Of a stretch of 64,000 nt of DNA, positions 35,591 through 44,293 are shown piece after piece. Within the stretch, counting starts at the first letter, position 1; every line of letters starts with the position of its first letter. Made by a program: the position numbers and the translations under genes. The notes under the pieces were generated by a model that searched no databases, was not told the origin of the DNA, and saw nothing but the letters and a program-made list of their open reading frames with translations. The stretch comes from Bacteroidales bacterium (GTDB taxonomy: Bacteria; Bacteroidota; Bacteroidia; Bacteroidales; UBA932): the NCBI GenBank assembly GCA_017617035.1, contig JAFZWV010000027.1, forward strand, positions 1-64,000, in the 5' to 3' direction.

Positions 35591-38500
35591 TTATTCCGCC
35601 TTCAATCCGAAGAGGAGAGCACGGGCGCTAGCGGTTGTAGTAACCGTAACGACAGTCTCAACAGCGAAGTCGTTTGCAATCTGATACTTGTCCGAATCGG
35701 TCACCGTAAGGGTGAAAGGAGAGTTGTTGGATGCACCAGAGTTGGCTACAAGCGGCTGCTGGGCTACGGAAGTACCATTAATCTTGAAATCAAGAGTGGT
35801 GTTCTTTCCGGACCAACCAACTGCATAATAAGTGAGTTTCTTGGTGCCGGCAGGAATGATAACCGTGAACTCTCCGGCGGCCTTGGATGTACCGATCTTC
35901 AAGACCTTGACATTCTCTGTTCCGTTGACAGTTGCAACGCCATCGTCATAAGCATTGGTGCCAAGCCTGTAGGTGAGATCGATTGAATAAGGATCAACGG
36001 TCTCGCCGCCGCCACCGCCGCTTTCACCGTCGCTTACGGTGATGACGCACTCAGCGGTTCCAGCGAGATACTTGCCATCGGCTGCAACAGATGCAGTGAT
36101 AGTAGCCTCGCCGGCTGCGACTGCAGTCACAAGACCCGCCTCATCAACGGTGGCAATAGCCTCGTCGGAAGAGGCATAGGTGATGGTCGCGGTCGAGTTG
36201 GTGGTAGCACCGAGCTCGAAGGTAGCACCTACCTCAAGAGTCTTCTTATCGGGCATGGTGATGATACCGGGGATGCTCTTTACATCGGTAGGCTGGCTCC
36301 AGAGACCGACCTGCTTGTTAGTCTTGTAGAAGGTAGGCCATACGATGATCTTGTTGAGCTTGGTTCCGGTAACGTGGCCGGTGATGGTTCCGTCGGTGAG
36401 CTGGACATAGAGGTCAATCTCGTCCTTGGAATCCTTAACCTTACCGGTACGGTCCGTCTTGTCGAAACCGTCGGTGATGGTCACTCCGTTGTAGTTGTTG
36501 TTGAGCTCGGTCTTAACGTTGACATACTTCATGTAGTCTGCCTTAAGAGCGTCGATGAGGACCTTCTCGCAAGGCCATGTTTTGTCGTCGTAACCGAAGG
36601 TAACATCACCCTCGTTGTAAGTAACTTTGGTGATCTCGGGAACGCCGTTGTAAGCGGTAGTAGTAGCAACAACCTTTCCGTAGATGGTGTTGCACTCGGC
36701 CACCTTGCTCTCAAGGCCTGTTCCGTAGAAGAGAACGCCGCCGGTGAACCAGTCGTGGCGAGACTGTGCGAAGACATTCTTGCCGTTCTTCTTGGTCACA
36801 TAGAGCTTGGCGTCTGCGCTGATCACGAGGATACGGTCTACCGACTTGGTGCCGGCTGCGATGATAGCCTCGTTGAACTCAGCGAGGTTGCTGTACTCGT
36901 AAGCGCCCTGGGTGAGTTTAGCGGTAAGGGTAGGAGTCTCAACATTGGAGGTCGAGGTTACGGTGATAACCCACTCGTTTGCAGCGGGGTTCTTATTCTC
37001 ACCATAGTTGATGGCGATGTGGCCACCGCCTGCCTCAAACTTCTCTACGGTAACGCCGTCTGTAACAGGAGCGCCGTTGAGTTTAACTACTGCATCCCAT
37101 GCAACGTCCTTGTCGGCGGCAATGTACCAGTGAGCTGCGCCAGTGGCATTGAAAGCTGCGGTCTGCTCAGCCACCGAATCCTCCCTCCAACCGAAGTTGA
37201 GCATCGCTACGCCGGTCTCCTCAACGATGATGTCTTTGATATAGACAACCTGTCCTGCAGGGTTGGGACCGAAGTCGAGGATAAAGTTGATGTTATCGCA
37301 AGCTACGCCGGTGAACTCTTGGAATTCAACCTCCTTAGGTGCGTCGGGACCGATATCGAAGCGGCCGAACTCCTGAATGAGAGCTCCTTCGTGTTTAGCG
37401 CCGTTAGGGCTGTACTGGACAATCTTTGCAAAGCCCTTGGCAGCAATCTTAGCGCCGAAGGTTATCTTGGCCTTGTATGTCTTGTTGGCCTCGAGAGGAA
37501 TGAAGTGTCCCTCGTTAGGGAAGATAAAGAACTGATTCTGCCACTCCTGGGTAGTCTGCTTCTCGAACTCTACTTTGTAGGTTGACTGGCTCTTGGTAAG
37601 GAAGGAAACCTCGGTAGTCTCGGTATCAGTTCCGTTCCAGTCTGCACCGTCGCAGATGTAGTAGAAGTACTTCTCGCCGTTGGCATCGAAGACGGGCTTC
37701 CAAAGGTTGAGGTCTGCGTTATACTCTGCGCTGGGAGTGTAATCCCACTTGTCTTCAACGACAGGCTCGCCGGCCTCGATGAGGACGGGCTGGAGGTTGA
37801 CTGCCTGAGGTGAGCCGTTGTAAGAGCTCTTGTAAGCAAAACCGGTGATATTGTCGCCGACATTTACGCCGAGAGATGCGAAGTTAGCCCTCTGGCCTGC
37901 CCAGTCGAGAACGCCGTAGATGTAAGCCCTGGTACCCTCAGCGTCAACGATGTAGATGTTACCATACTTGTTGGGCTTGGTTGCATCGTCCTTATCCATT
38001 ACGATTTCGGCAACCTTACCACCGATTGTGTAGAATTCAGACTTGGTAGCGTCGTCATCAAGAGCGAGGAACTCTGCGAGAGTCTTGGAAGGATAGAAAC
38101 CGAGGAGCCATGCATTCTTGGCCTGAGGAGCGCCGTTGTAGCTGCTCTTAGGTGCTGCAAGGATTACATAGTCGCCGATCTTAATACCCTTCTCTCCAAG
38201 GACATTCTGACCTGACTGGCCGCCCTTCTCAGGAAGGAGACCATAGATGTAAGCCTCTCCGGTGTGGTCCTTAATGTAGAAGTTACCATACTTGTTGGGC
38301 TTGGTTGCATCGTCCTTATCCATTACGATGTCGGTGACGATACCGGCAATCTGATATGCCTTGTTGGCGTCGTCTTCCTTAGCGAGGAACTCGGCGATAG
38401 TAACGACGGTGAGGTCTGCGCGGGTAACGACGCAGGTGACAGGATCAAGACCGTCTGCAGAAGCGGTGATAGTACCGGTTCCGCCTTCGCCAGCGGCGAC

Positions 38501-39376
38501 GGTGACCTTGACGGTAGTGGACTCATTGCCGGTAGCGGGCTCGAAGCTGAGCCAATCGACATCGGCGGTAAGGGTCCATGTCACGATGTTGGAAGTAACA
38601 GCGAGATCGAAGACTTCGCCGGAAGCGGAAGCCTCATAAGTCTCCTTGTCGAGTTTGAGCATCGGGGTAGCGCTCTTCTCATGCGAGATGTAGTAAGAGT
38701 TCATACCTTCGATGGTTCCGTTGTACTCACCACGGGTAGAAGCGATGGTGATGATATCACCTTCCTGGATGCCTTCCTTCACAAGGAGTTCAACCTTCTG
38801 GTTGGAAGGATCGTCTTCGTATCCAAGACCGTAGATGTAAACCTCGGCGTCGCCGTCGATGTCCTTCAGGTTGAAGTTACTGTACTGGGTGTTGGAAATG
38901 CTGGTGATAACACCGCGGAGTTTGTAGTAGATGCTGGCATCAACCGGCTTCTGAAGGAACTCGGCGATGGTGATCTGCTCCATCTCACGCTCAGCGGTAC
39001 CTTTCTGGACGATAGTACAGGAACCAGAGAGTTTTCCACCTGTAACAGAGAGTTTAACAGTCCTGTCAAAGCCTTCATTGGCTGCGAAAATCACGGTAAT
39101 CTGAATAGGTTCCGCGCTTCCCTTTCCGCTGTCTGCGGCAAGGGTGATACCCTCGATATTGTCGAGGGAAGTTGCTGCTGCGAGGGTAGCGGTCCAGTCA
39201 ACGGTAGTGAGGACTGTAACCTTAAGCTCGCCGCCTTCGGCGCCAATTTCATAACTGGCCTCTTCGAATGCAATCTGGTCAAGAATGCCGGGCGCTACCT
39301 GCTCGAGTTCGTCGCAGGAGAAAAGCATCGTGGCACTGGCCGCAACTGCTGCAAAGAATCTTAAAAATCTTTTCAT
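35591..39376 (-). CDS. Giant multidomain BACON/OB-fold/Big2 lipoprotein (1261 residues)
   Basis: A lipoprotein (cysteine in ATMLFSCDEL). Apparent order: BACON (about 30-130), OB-like (about 137-235), BACON (about 240-325), two OB-like repeats (about 327-535; each has the strand TKPNKYGN(F/I)YI), a carbohydrate-module-like beta domain (about 545-710), another BACON-like domain, a further OB-like domain, a Big2-type Ig domain (TLEVGATFELGATTNSTATI), and a C-terminal beta domain. No catalytic motif is seen. It should be a long surface scaffold or binding protein. It lies 19 bases after the Oar-like receptor and ends at a terminator, so it is the partner of that receptor. Confidence 0.85.
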   Translation of the reverse strand: MKRFLRFFAAVAASATMLFSCDELEQVAPGILDQIAFEEASYEIGAEGGELKVTVLTTVDWTATLAAATSLDNIEGITLAADSGKGSAEPIQITVIFAANEGFDRTVKLSVTGGKLSGSCTIVQKGTAEREMEQITIAEFLQKPVDASIYYKLRGVITSISNTQYSNFNLKDIDGDAEVYIYGLGYEDDPSNQKVELLVKEGIQEGDIITIASTRGEYNGTIEGMNSYYISHEKSATPMLKLDKETYEASASGEVFDLAVTSNIVTWTLTADVDWLSFEPATGNESTTVKVTVAAGEGGTGTITASADGLDPVTCVVTRADLTVVTIAEFLAKEDDANKAYQIAGIVTDIVMDKDDATKPNKYGNFYIKDHTGEAYIYGLLPEKGGQSGQNVLGEKGIKIGDYVILAAPKSSYNGAPQAKNAWLLGFYPSKTLAEFLALDDDATKSEFYTIGGKVAEIVMDKDDATKPNKYGNIYIVDAEGTRAYIYGVLDWAGQRANFASLGVNVGDNITGFAYKSSYNGSPQAVNLQPVLIEAGEPVVEDKWDYTPSAEYNADLNLWKPVFDANGEKYFYYICDGADWNGTDTETTEVSFLTKSQSTYKVEFEKQTTQEWQNQFFIFPNEGHFIPLEANKTYKAKITFGAKIAAKGFAKIVQYSPNGAKHEGALIQEFGRFDIGPDAPKEVEFQEFTGVACDNINFILDFGPNPAGQVVYIKDIIVEETGVAMLNFGWREDSVAEQTAAFNATGAAHWYIAADKDVAWDAVVKLNGAPVTDGVTVEKFEAGGGHIAINYGENKNPAANEWVITVTSTSNVETPTLTAKLTQGAYEYSNLAEFNEAIIAAGTKSVDRILVISADAKLYVTKKNGKNVFAQSRHDWFTGGVLFYGTGLESKVAECNTIYGKVVATTTAYNGVPEITKVTYNEGDVTFGYDDKTWPCEKVLIDALKADYMKYVNVKTELNNNYNGVTITDGFDKTDRTGKVKDSKDEIDLYVQLTDGTITGHVTGTKLNKIIVWPTFYKTNKQVGLWSQPTDVKSIPGIITMPDKKTLEVGATFELGATTNSTATITYASSDEAIATVDEAGLVTAVAAGEATITASVAADGKYLAGTAECVITVSDGESGGGGGETVDPYSIDLTYRLGTNAYDDGVATVNGTENVKVLKIGTSKAAGEFTVIIPAGTKKLTYYAVGWSGKNTTLDFKINGTSVAQQPLVANSGASNNSPFTLTVTDSDKYQIANDFAVETVVTVTTTASARALLFGLKAE
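37958..38005 (+). repeat. 48-bp exact direct repeat, copy 1, inside the 1261-residue lipoprotein gene
   Basis: Identical to 38282-38329. Both copies encode the central strand of neighbouring OB-like domains (IVMDKDDATKPNKYGN). The identity at DNA level points to recent duplication or gene conversion between the domains. Confidence 0.9.
38282..38329 (+). repeat. 48-bp exact direct repeat, copy 2, inside the 1261-residue lipoprotein gene
   Basis: Second copy of the repeat at 37958-38005, 324 bases away, which is a multiple of three, so unequal recombination would remove or add one whole OB-like domain in frame. Confidence 0.9.
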
Positions 39377-39395
39377 TAGAATTATTGGTTAGTAA

Positions 39396-42300
39396 TTAGA
39401 AGATATATCTTGCGCTGATAATCATCTGCCAGGTCGAAGAAGTGCTATTGTAGATTGAGAAGATGTCTGCAAGCTTCTCGGATCCGTTCTTCTGGAACTG
39501 GAAAACAGGATTTGCACCGGTGGTGTAAACAGCCTTGGCATTTGTCAGGTTGATAGGAATTGCATTACCGTAGCCATCGCCTGCGTTGACAGTCCATGCA
39601 TTGCCCCAGTTGGGATTGAGGAGGTTGGCGAGGTTGGTGATGTCGACTCCGAGCTGGACGGTGTGACGATGCTTGTTAGCTCCGGTGTAGAAGTAGAAGT
39701 TCTGGTTGAACTTGAGGTCGATCCTGTTGACCCAAGGTCCAACGAGAGAGTTGCGCTCGGCAATCCTTCCGGTGTGTGTCCTGAGGTACTTGTCTTTCTG
39801 GATGTAGTTCCAGAAATCTTCTGCCTGCTCGGCACCAGAATAATAGTTGTCGTCGCCAGGTGCGCCGAAATCCTTGAAGGTCCAGTTGCCTGCGCCCCAA
39901 ACGCCGTTGGCATCCTGAAGGTCTGCGAGGGTAGGGATATCGATCAGGGAGTAGTTGTAAGCGCCGTCTCCATAGACGTTGTTGACATAGTCAACGCTAC
40001 CGCGCATGGTAGGACCGCCGTAGTAGGTAACAGCGATCTGTGAGCCGAAGTACTTGGCGTAGTCCTTAGAATAGCTGAGGGTTCCGAGAACGCGGTGAGG
40101 CATTACGTAGCTTGCATAACCGAGCTCGGGGTTGTTGGTACCGTACTGGGTGATGAAAGCCTTCCATGCTGAACCGGGCTGGTCGCCGACACCGTCGTTG
40201 ATGACTCTTGAGTGGCTATAGGTGTAGGATGCCTTTGCGGAAAGACCGAAGTTGAAGTCCTTCTCGAGCTTGGCGGTTACGGAGTAGTAAGAACCGAGGT
40301 TCTCGCTTACGTTGTTGATGAGGTAAGCATGCTGGATCTGGCCATCATAGAAGCCGTTCTCATAGTAAGGACGGGCTGCGATGCCAGGAACGCTGATCCT
40401 ACGGGTAGGAGCTGCAAGGCCGATATCGGTAAGGGTCACGACCTGGAGGTCCTTCTTATAAACGCCCTCGAGGGAAGCCTTGATGTCTCCGGGGAGAACG
40501 GCGTCGATTGCCAGAGAGCTCTTCCAAACGCTCGGGTTCTTGAGGTTCTTGTCAAGAAGGGTGATGGAAGAAAGGTTGAGACCTGCTGCTGCGGGGCTGA
40601 ATCCGTCGGGATAGAGCTGATTGAGGATAGCGTTGCGGTCGTTGCTGATGGTAGGGATAGCGTCTGCTGCAGAGGTGCCCTGACGGGTAACGGTGGTCTG
40701 AAGAACACCGGCATCACCGGACTGACCGACGATCCATACGAACGGGATACGACCTACGAAGATACCGGTACCGCCGCGTACGACGAGTTTACGGTCGCCA
40801 AGGACATCCCAGTTGAAACCGATTCTCGGGGAGATGGTGAGCTGGGTCTTAGGCATGTCGACGGTTGTATATTTACCCGAAGGGTTGGACTCGGTAGGAG
40901 CGAATGTTGCCTCCTCTACCCTTGCGTTGCGGTTGAAGTCAAGCGAAGGATAGTTCGGGAGCTCGAAACGCACACCGGCAGTCACCTTGAAGTTGTCGCT
41001 GACGGTAATGTTGTCCTGGAGGTAGAACGACAGCTGACCAAAGTTGAAGTGAGGGAACTCCTGGGAGAAGGTTGCGTTGTTACCATGGGTAATAGCGAAC
41101 TGAGAAGGGTTGTCGAACAAGGTCTTATTCTTGATGGCGTCGTAGAGAGCCTGCTCATTTGCATACTCGAACACATATGCGCCAGCACCCATTCTCTGGA
41201 AGCCGTTCTTGGTTTCGTCGGCCTCATACTGGACACCGGCCATGATGGACTGGATGCCGATGTTGTAGGTGAGTTCGTCGGTGACTACGAGGGTAGTAAC
41301 GTCGCGGAGGTTTCCGTAGGAGAATGCCTCATAACCGAAGGTAGTGTAGATATGATTCTTGCCGTCTCCGTTGACATCGTTGACCACGAGGTCTACGAAC
41401 GGGAAGTAACCGCCGTCAACCGAACGAGGCTCATACTGATGGGAGTAAGTAGCACGGAGAACGTTGTTGAGCTTACCGTCGAGGAAGCGGGAGTTGAGCT
41501 CACCGGCAATCGAGCGGAAGTTCTGCTCCTGATAGTAGCGTGCGTTCTGGAAGTAGCATGCATACATCGAAGAAGCGTTGGAGGTTGAGAATCCAGAGTT
41601 CGCGAAACCGGTGGTGGAGGTGGAAGGAGCCGAAGCATACTTACTGTTCACCATGTTGTAGCGGATGTTGAACCTGTGATTCTTATTGATGTTCCAGTCT
41701 ACACGGGCGAGAATCTTAAGCGAAGGGATCTCGGTGTTGTAGCCGCCGGTAAGACCCGGATCGTAGTTGTATTCGTCGCGGAGGTACTTCTGGAGGGCGC
41801 TCATAACGACCTCTGAAGGATAGCAGATGCCATCGTTGCCGTTTGTATAGACCTTTCCGTCTACATCTACGAGCTGGCCGGCGCCGTTGACCTCGCGCTG
41901 GGAAAGCCTGCGGGTAGGACCGGGGCTGATGCTGTTGTCTGCCTCGACATTGAGGAAGAAGAAGAGCTTGTCCTTGATGATAGGACCACCAACTGATGCA
42001 CCGTACATAAGGTAGCGGTTGTCGGTCTTGTTCAGGGGCTCGAAGTCAGCTACCTGGTAGCCCTGCATGTCCTGGTTGCGGAATGCGCCGTAGACCGTGA
42101 CATAGAGGTCGTTGGTACCGGACTTGGTCGTTGCGTTGATACCACCGCCGGTGAAGCCGGACTGACGGACGTCGAACGGGGTGATTGCGATAGCGACCTG
42201 ATCGAGAGCGTCGAGGGATACCGGGCTACCGCCTGCAGGGAGGTTGGAGCCGATACCGAAGGCGTTGTTCATGGCTGCACCGTCGACCGTGACATAGGAG

Positions 42301-42845
42301 TCGCGGTAGGAACCGCCACCGATGTAGGTCTTGGTACCGCTCACGAAGGCCTGAGGGGTCTGCTTGAGGAGGTCGTTCATGCTCCTGCTGATGGTCGGGA
42401 CGGCCATGATCTGCTTGGAGCTCAGGGAGGTCAGAGCGCCCGAACGGTCGGTGCTCATGTTCGACGACCTGCTGTCTGCTGTGACGACCACGCCCTCAAT
42501 CTGCATCGACTCCTCAACGAGTTTGGCGTTGAGAACGGCGTTGTCCGACAGGGCAACCTCGATGTTGTTGAAAACATAGTCATGATAGCCCAGGCAAGAT
42601 ACTGTAACCTTGTAAGGGCCACCGGCCGTGATGCTGTTGATCACATAACGGCCGTTCTGGTCGGTAATTGCGTAGAATTCCGAACCTGTAGGTTGATGGA
42701 CGGCGACGACCGCCGCGCCCACTACGGGGCCGAGGTCATCCGTGATTTTACCGCTCATTGAGGAAGTTGTGACCTGCGCGAAGGCAGATGCTGCGAGAAA
42801 GAGTGATGCCAGAGACACCACGAGAAGCTTAATTGCTTTTTTCAT
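39396..42845 (-). CDS. Oar-like TonB-dependent receptor with carboxypeptidase regulatory-like domain
   Basis: A 1149-residue outer-membrane protein starting at MKKAIKLLVVSLASLFLAA. After the signal comes a regulatory-like domain (MSGKITDDLGPVVGAAVVAV, about residues 28-115) with an IEGVVVTADS TonB-box-like strand, a plug (GGSYRDSYVTVDGAAMNNAF, GFTGGGINATTKSGTNDLY) and a long barrel ending SSTWQMIISARYIF. The TVDG, GINATTKSGTN and GGPIIKDKLFFFLN strings are typical of the Oar/OmpA-related receptor subgroup, distinct from SusC. It starts the nuclease locus, divergent from metK, with a promoter-like sequence upstream. Confidence 0.92.
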   Translation of the reverse strand: MKKAIKLLVVSLASLFLAASAFAQVTTSSMSGKITDDLGPVVGAAVVAVHQPTGSEFYAITDQNGRYVINSITAGGPYKVTVSCLGYHDYVFNNIEVALSDNAVLNAKLVEESMQIEGVVVTADSRSSNMSTDRSGALTSLSSKQIMAVPTISRSMNDLLKQTPQAFVSGTKTYIGGGSYRDSYVTVDGAAMNNAFGIGSNLPAGGSPVSLDALDQVAIAITPFDVRQSGFTGGGINATTKSGTNDLYVTVYGAFRNQDMQGYQVADFEPLNKTDNRYLMYGASVGGPIIKDKLFFFLNVEADNSISPGPTRRLSQREVNGAGQLVDVDGKVYTNGNDGICYPSEVVMSALQKYLRDEYNYDPGLTGGYNTEIPSLKILARVDWNINKNHRFNIRYNMVNSKYASAPSTSTTGFANSGFSTSNASSMYACYFQNARYYQEQNFRSIAGELNSRFLDGKLNNVLRATYSHQYEPRSVDGGYFPFVDLVVNDVNGDGKNHIYTTFGYEAFSYGNLRDVTTLVVTDELTYNIGIQSIMAGVQYEADETKNGFQRMGAGAYVFEYANEQALYDAIKNKTLFDNPSQFAITHGNNATFSQEFPHFNFGQLSFYLQDNITVSDNFKVTAGVRFELPNYPSLDFNRNARVEEATFAPTESNPSGKYTTVDMPKTQLTISPRIGFNWDVLGDRKLVVRGGTGIFVGRIPFVWIVGQSGDAGVLQTTVTRQGTSAADAIPTISNDRNAILNQLYPDGFSPAAAGLNLSSITLLDKNLKNPSVWKSSLAIDAVLPGDIKASLEGVYKKDLQVVTLTDIGLAAPTRRISVPGIAARPYYENGFYDGQIQHAYLINNVSENLGSYYSVTAKLEKDFNFGLSAKASYTYSHSRVINDGVGDQPGSAWKAFITQYGTNNPELGYASYVMPHRVLGTLSYSKDYAKYFGSQIAVTYYGGPTMRGSVDYVNNVYGDGAYNYSLIDIPTLADLQDANGVWGAGNWTFKDFGAPGDDNYYSGAEQAEDFWNYIQKDKYLRTHTGRIAERNSLVGPWVNRIDLKFNQNFYFYTGANKHRHTVQLGVDITNLANLLNPNWGNAWTVNAGDGYGNAIPINLTNAKAVYTTGANPVFQFQKNGSEKLADIFSIYNSTSSTWQMIISARYIF

Positions 42846-42888
42846 ATACATTAAATATAGATTGTATTGAGTTCGCAACTTTGTGCTG

Positions 42889-42920
42889 CGAATATACTAA
42901 AAAAGAGGCGAATCCACAAA
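42889..42920 (-). promoter_or_regulatory. Promoter for the Oar-like receptor gene
   Basis: Minus-strand TTTG (42917-42920) lies 21 bases before TATATTCG (42889-42896), a one-mismatch TAnnTTTG box, about 43 bases upstream of the ATG at 42845. Confidence 0.5.
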
Positions 42921-42955
42921 GGATTTCTTATACACATTATTTCAACAATTTTTCA

Positions 42956-42963
42956 TATCTTTG
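42956..42963 (+). promoter_or_regulatory. Promoter -7 box for the metK-pncB operon
   Basis: TATCTTTG matches the TAnnTTTG consensus exactly and lies about 20 bases before the SAM-II aptamer, so transcription would begin just upstream of the riboswitch. Confidence 0.6.
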
Positions 42964-42982
42964 CAGCCCAATAAGTTACACA

Positions 42983-43033
42983 TACGAGGAAAGATTTGAC
43001 TGCTTGCAACCTCGTACAAAAAATGCTAAAAAG
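42983..43033 (+). promoter_or_regulatory. SAM-II riboswitch upstream of metK
   Basis: The leader shows the compact SAM-II layout. The P1 stem is TACGAGG (42983-42989) with CCTCGTA (43010-43016). The loop AAAGATTTGACTGCTTGCAA contains the conserved GATTT(A/G)AC and TTGCAA strings, and the downstream AAATGCTAAAAAG (43020-43032) forms the pseudoknot strand just before the ATG. The class is known from Alphaproteobacteria and Bacteroidetes and represses SAM and methionine biosynthesis genes when SAM is high. Here it abuts the metK start codon, so control is most likely at translation initiation. Confidence 0.85.
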
Positions 43034-44293
43034 ATGAATTACCTCTTCAGTTCGGAGTCCGTCTCCGAAGGCCATCCCGATAAAGTGGCCGACCAGATTT
43101 CGGACGCAATCCTCGATGAATTCTTAAGGCAGGACCCTGAAGCCAGGGTCGCTATCGAGACCTTCTGCACTACCGGCCTTGTGATGGTCGGCGGCGAAGT
43201 GCGTTCAGACCATGCATACGTAGACATTCAGCAGACCGTGCGCGATGTCATCCGCCGGATCGGCTACACCAAATCAGAGTATAATTTTGATTCCGAGGGC
43301 TGCGGCGTCATTTCCGCAATCCACGAACAAAGCGCCGACATCAGCCGCGGCGTCGTTCGCGAGACCCCCGAAGAGCAGGGCGCAGGCGACCAGGGCATGA
43401 TGTTCGGCTATGCGTGTACCGATACCGAGGACTATATGCCCTACGCACTGTCGCTCTCGCACAAACTGCTGCAGGTGCTGGCGGAGATACGCCGTGAGCC
43501 GAATAGCCCCATGCCTTATCTCAGGCCGGATGCCAAGTGCCAGTTTACCGTGGAGTTCTCGGGAAGGCATAAGCCCTTGCGCGTACATACTATAGTATTA
43601 AGCACGCAGCACGACGAATTCGATACCGACGAGGCCATGCATGCGCGTATCGAGAGCGATGTGCGCAACATCGTTCTGCCGCGCCTCATCGCTTCGCTTC
43701 CCAAGGCAGAGGCCGCCCTTTTCAAGGGAGATTTCAAACTTCTGGTCAATCCGACCGGAAAGTTTGTGATCGGGGGCCCCGCCGGGGACACCGGGCTCAC
43801 CGGCCGTAAGATAGTCGTAGACACTTACGGCGGCCGCGGAGCCCATGGCGGCGGGGCTTTCTCGGGCAAAGACCCTTCGAAGGTCGACCGTAGCGGCGCC
43901 TACGCGGCAAGACACATCGCGAAGAACCTCGTGGCGGCCGGCGTGGCCGACGAGATCCTCGTCCAGGTGGCCTACGCAATCGGAGTCGCCGAGCCGGTGA
44001 GCATTTTCGTGGATTCGTATGGCAGCGCCCATGTTCACCCCTCCGATTGCGCCGGCATCTCCGACGCTCGCGGCGAGGCGACCGACGCCTACATCGCCTC
44101 GAAGGTGGCCGAGCTGTTCGACCTGCGCCCCGCGGCAATAGTCGAGCGCTTCGGGCTCAAGAACCCGATTTACCTGCCTACAGCAGCCTATGGCCATATG
44201 GGCCGCAAACCCTACGTGAAGGACGGCATCCAGTTCTTCGGCTGGGAGAAACTGGACATGGTGGATGCGATTAAGGAAGCTTTCGGCCTATGA
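43034..44293 (+). CDS. metK: S-adenosylmethionine synthetase
   Basis: A 419-residue enzyme making SAM from methionine and ATP. It starts at MNYLFSSESVSEGHPDKVADQ; the longer frame from 42833 runs through the promoter and riboswitch and is rejected. Hallmarks are GHPDKVADQISDAILD, GAGDQGMMFGYA, the P-loop-like GGAFSGKDPSKVDRSGAYAA, and DTYGGRGAHGGGAFSGKD. Length matches Bacteroidetes MetK (about 420-430). It is under a SAM-II riboswitch, so its product feeds back on its own expression. It overlaps pncB by four bases. Confidence 0.98.
   Translation: MNYLFSSESVSEGHPDKVADQISDAILDEFLRQDPEARVAIETFCTTGLVMVGGEVRSDHAYVDIQQTVRDVIRRIGYTKSEYNFDSEGCGVISAIHEQSADISRGVVRETPEEQGAGDQGMMFGYACTDTEDYMPYALSLSHKLLQVLAEIRREPNSPMPYLRPDAKCQFTVEFSGRHKPLRVHTIVLSTQHDEFDTDEAMHARIESDVRNIVLPRLIASLPKAEAALFKGDFKLLVNPTGKFVIGGPAGDTGLTGRKIVVDTYGGRGAHGGGAFSGKDPSKVDRSGAYAARHIAKNLVAAGVADEILVQVAYAIGVAEPVSIFVDSYGSAHVHPSDCAGISDARGEATDAYIASKVAELFDLRPAAIVERFGLKNPIYLPTAAYGHMGRKPYVKDGIQFFGWEKLDMVDAIKEAFGL

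Noticed and set aside
42833..43033. N-terminal extension of MetK from an upstream ATG
   Set aside because: This stretch contains the promoter and SAM-II aptamer, and the canonical MetK N terminus begins at 43034.
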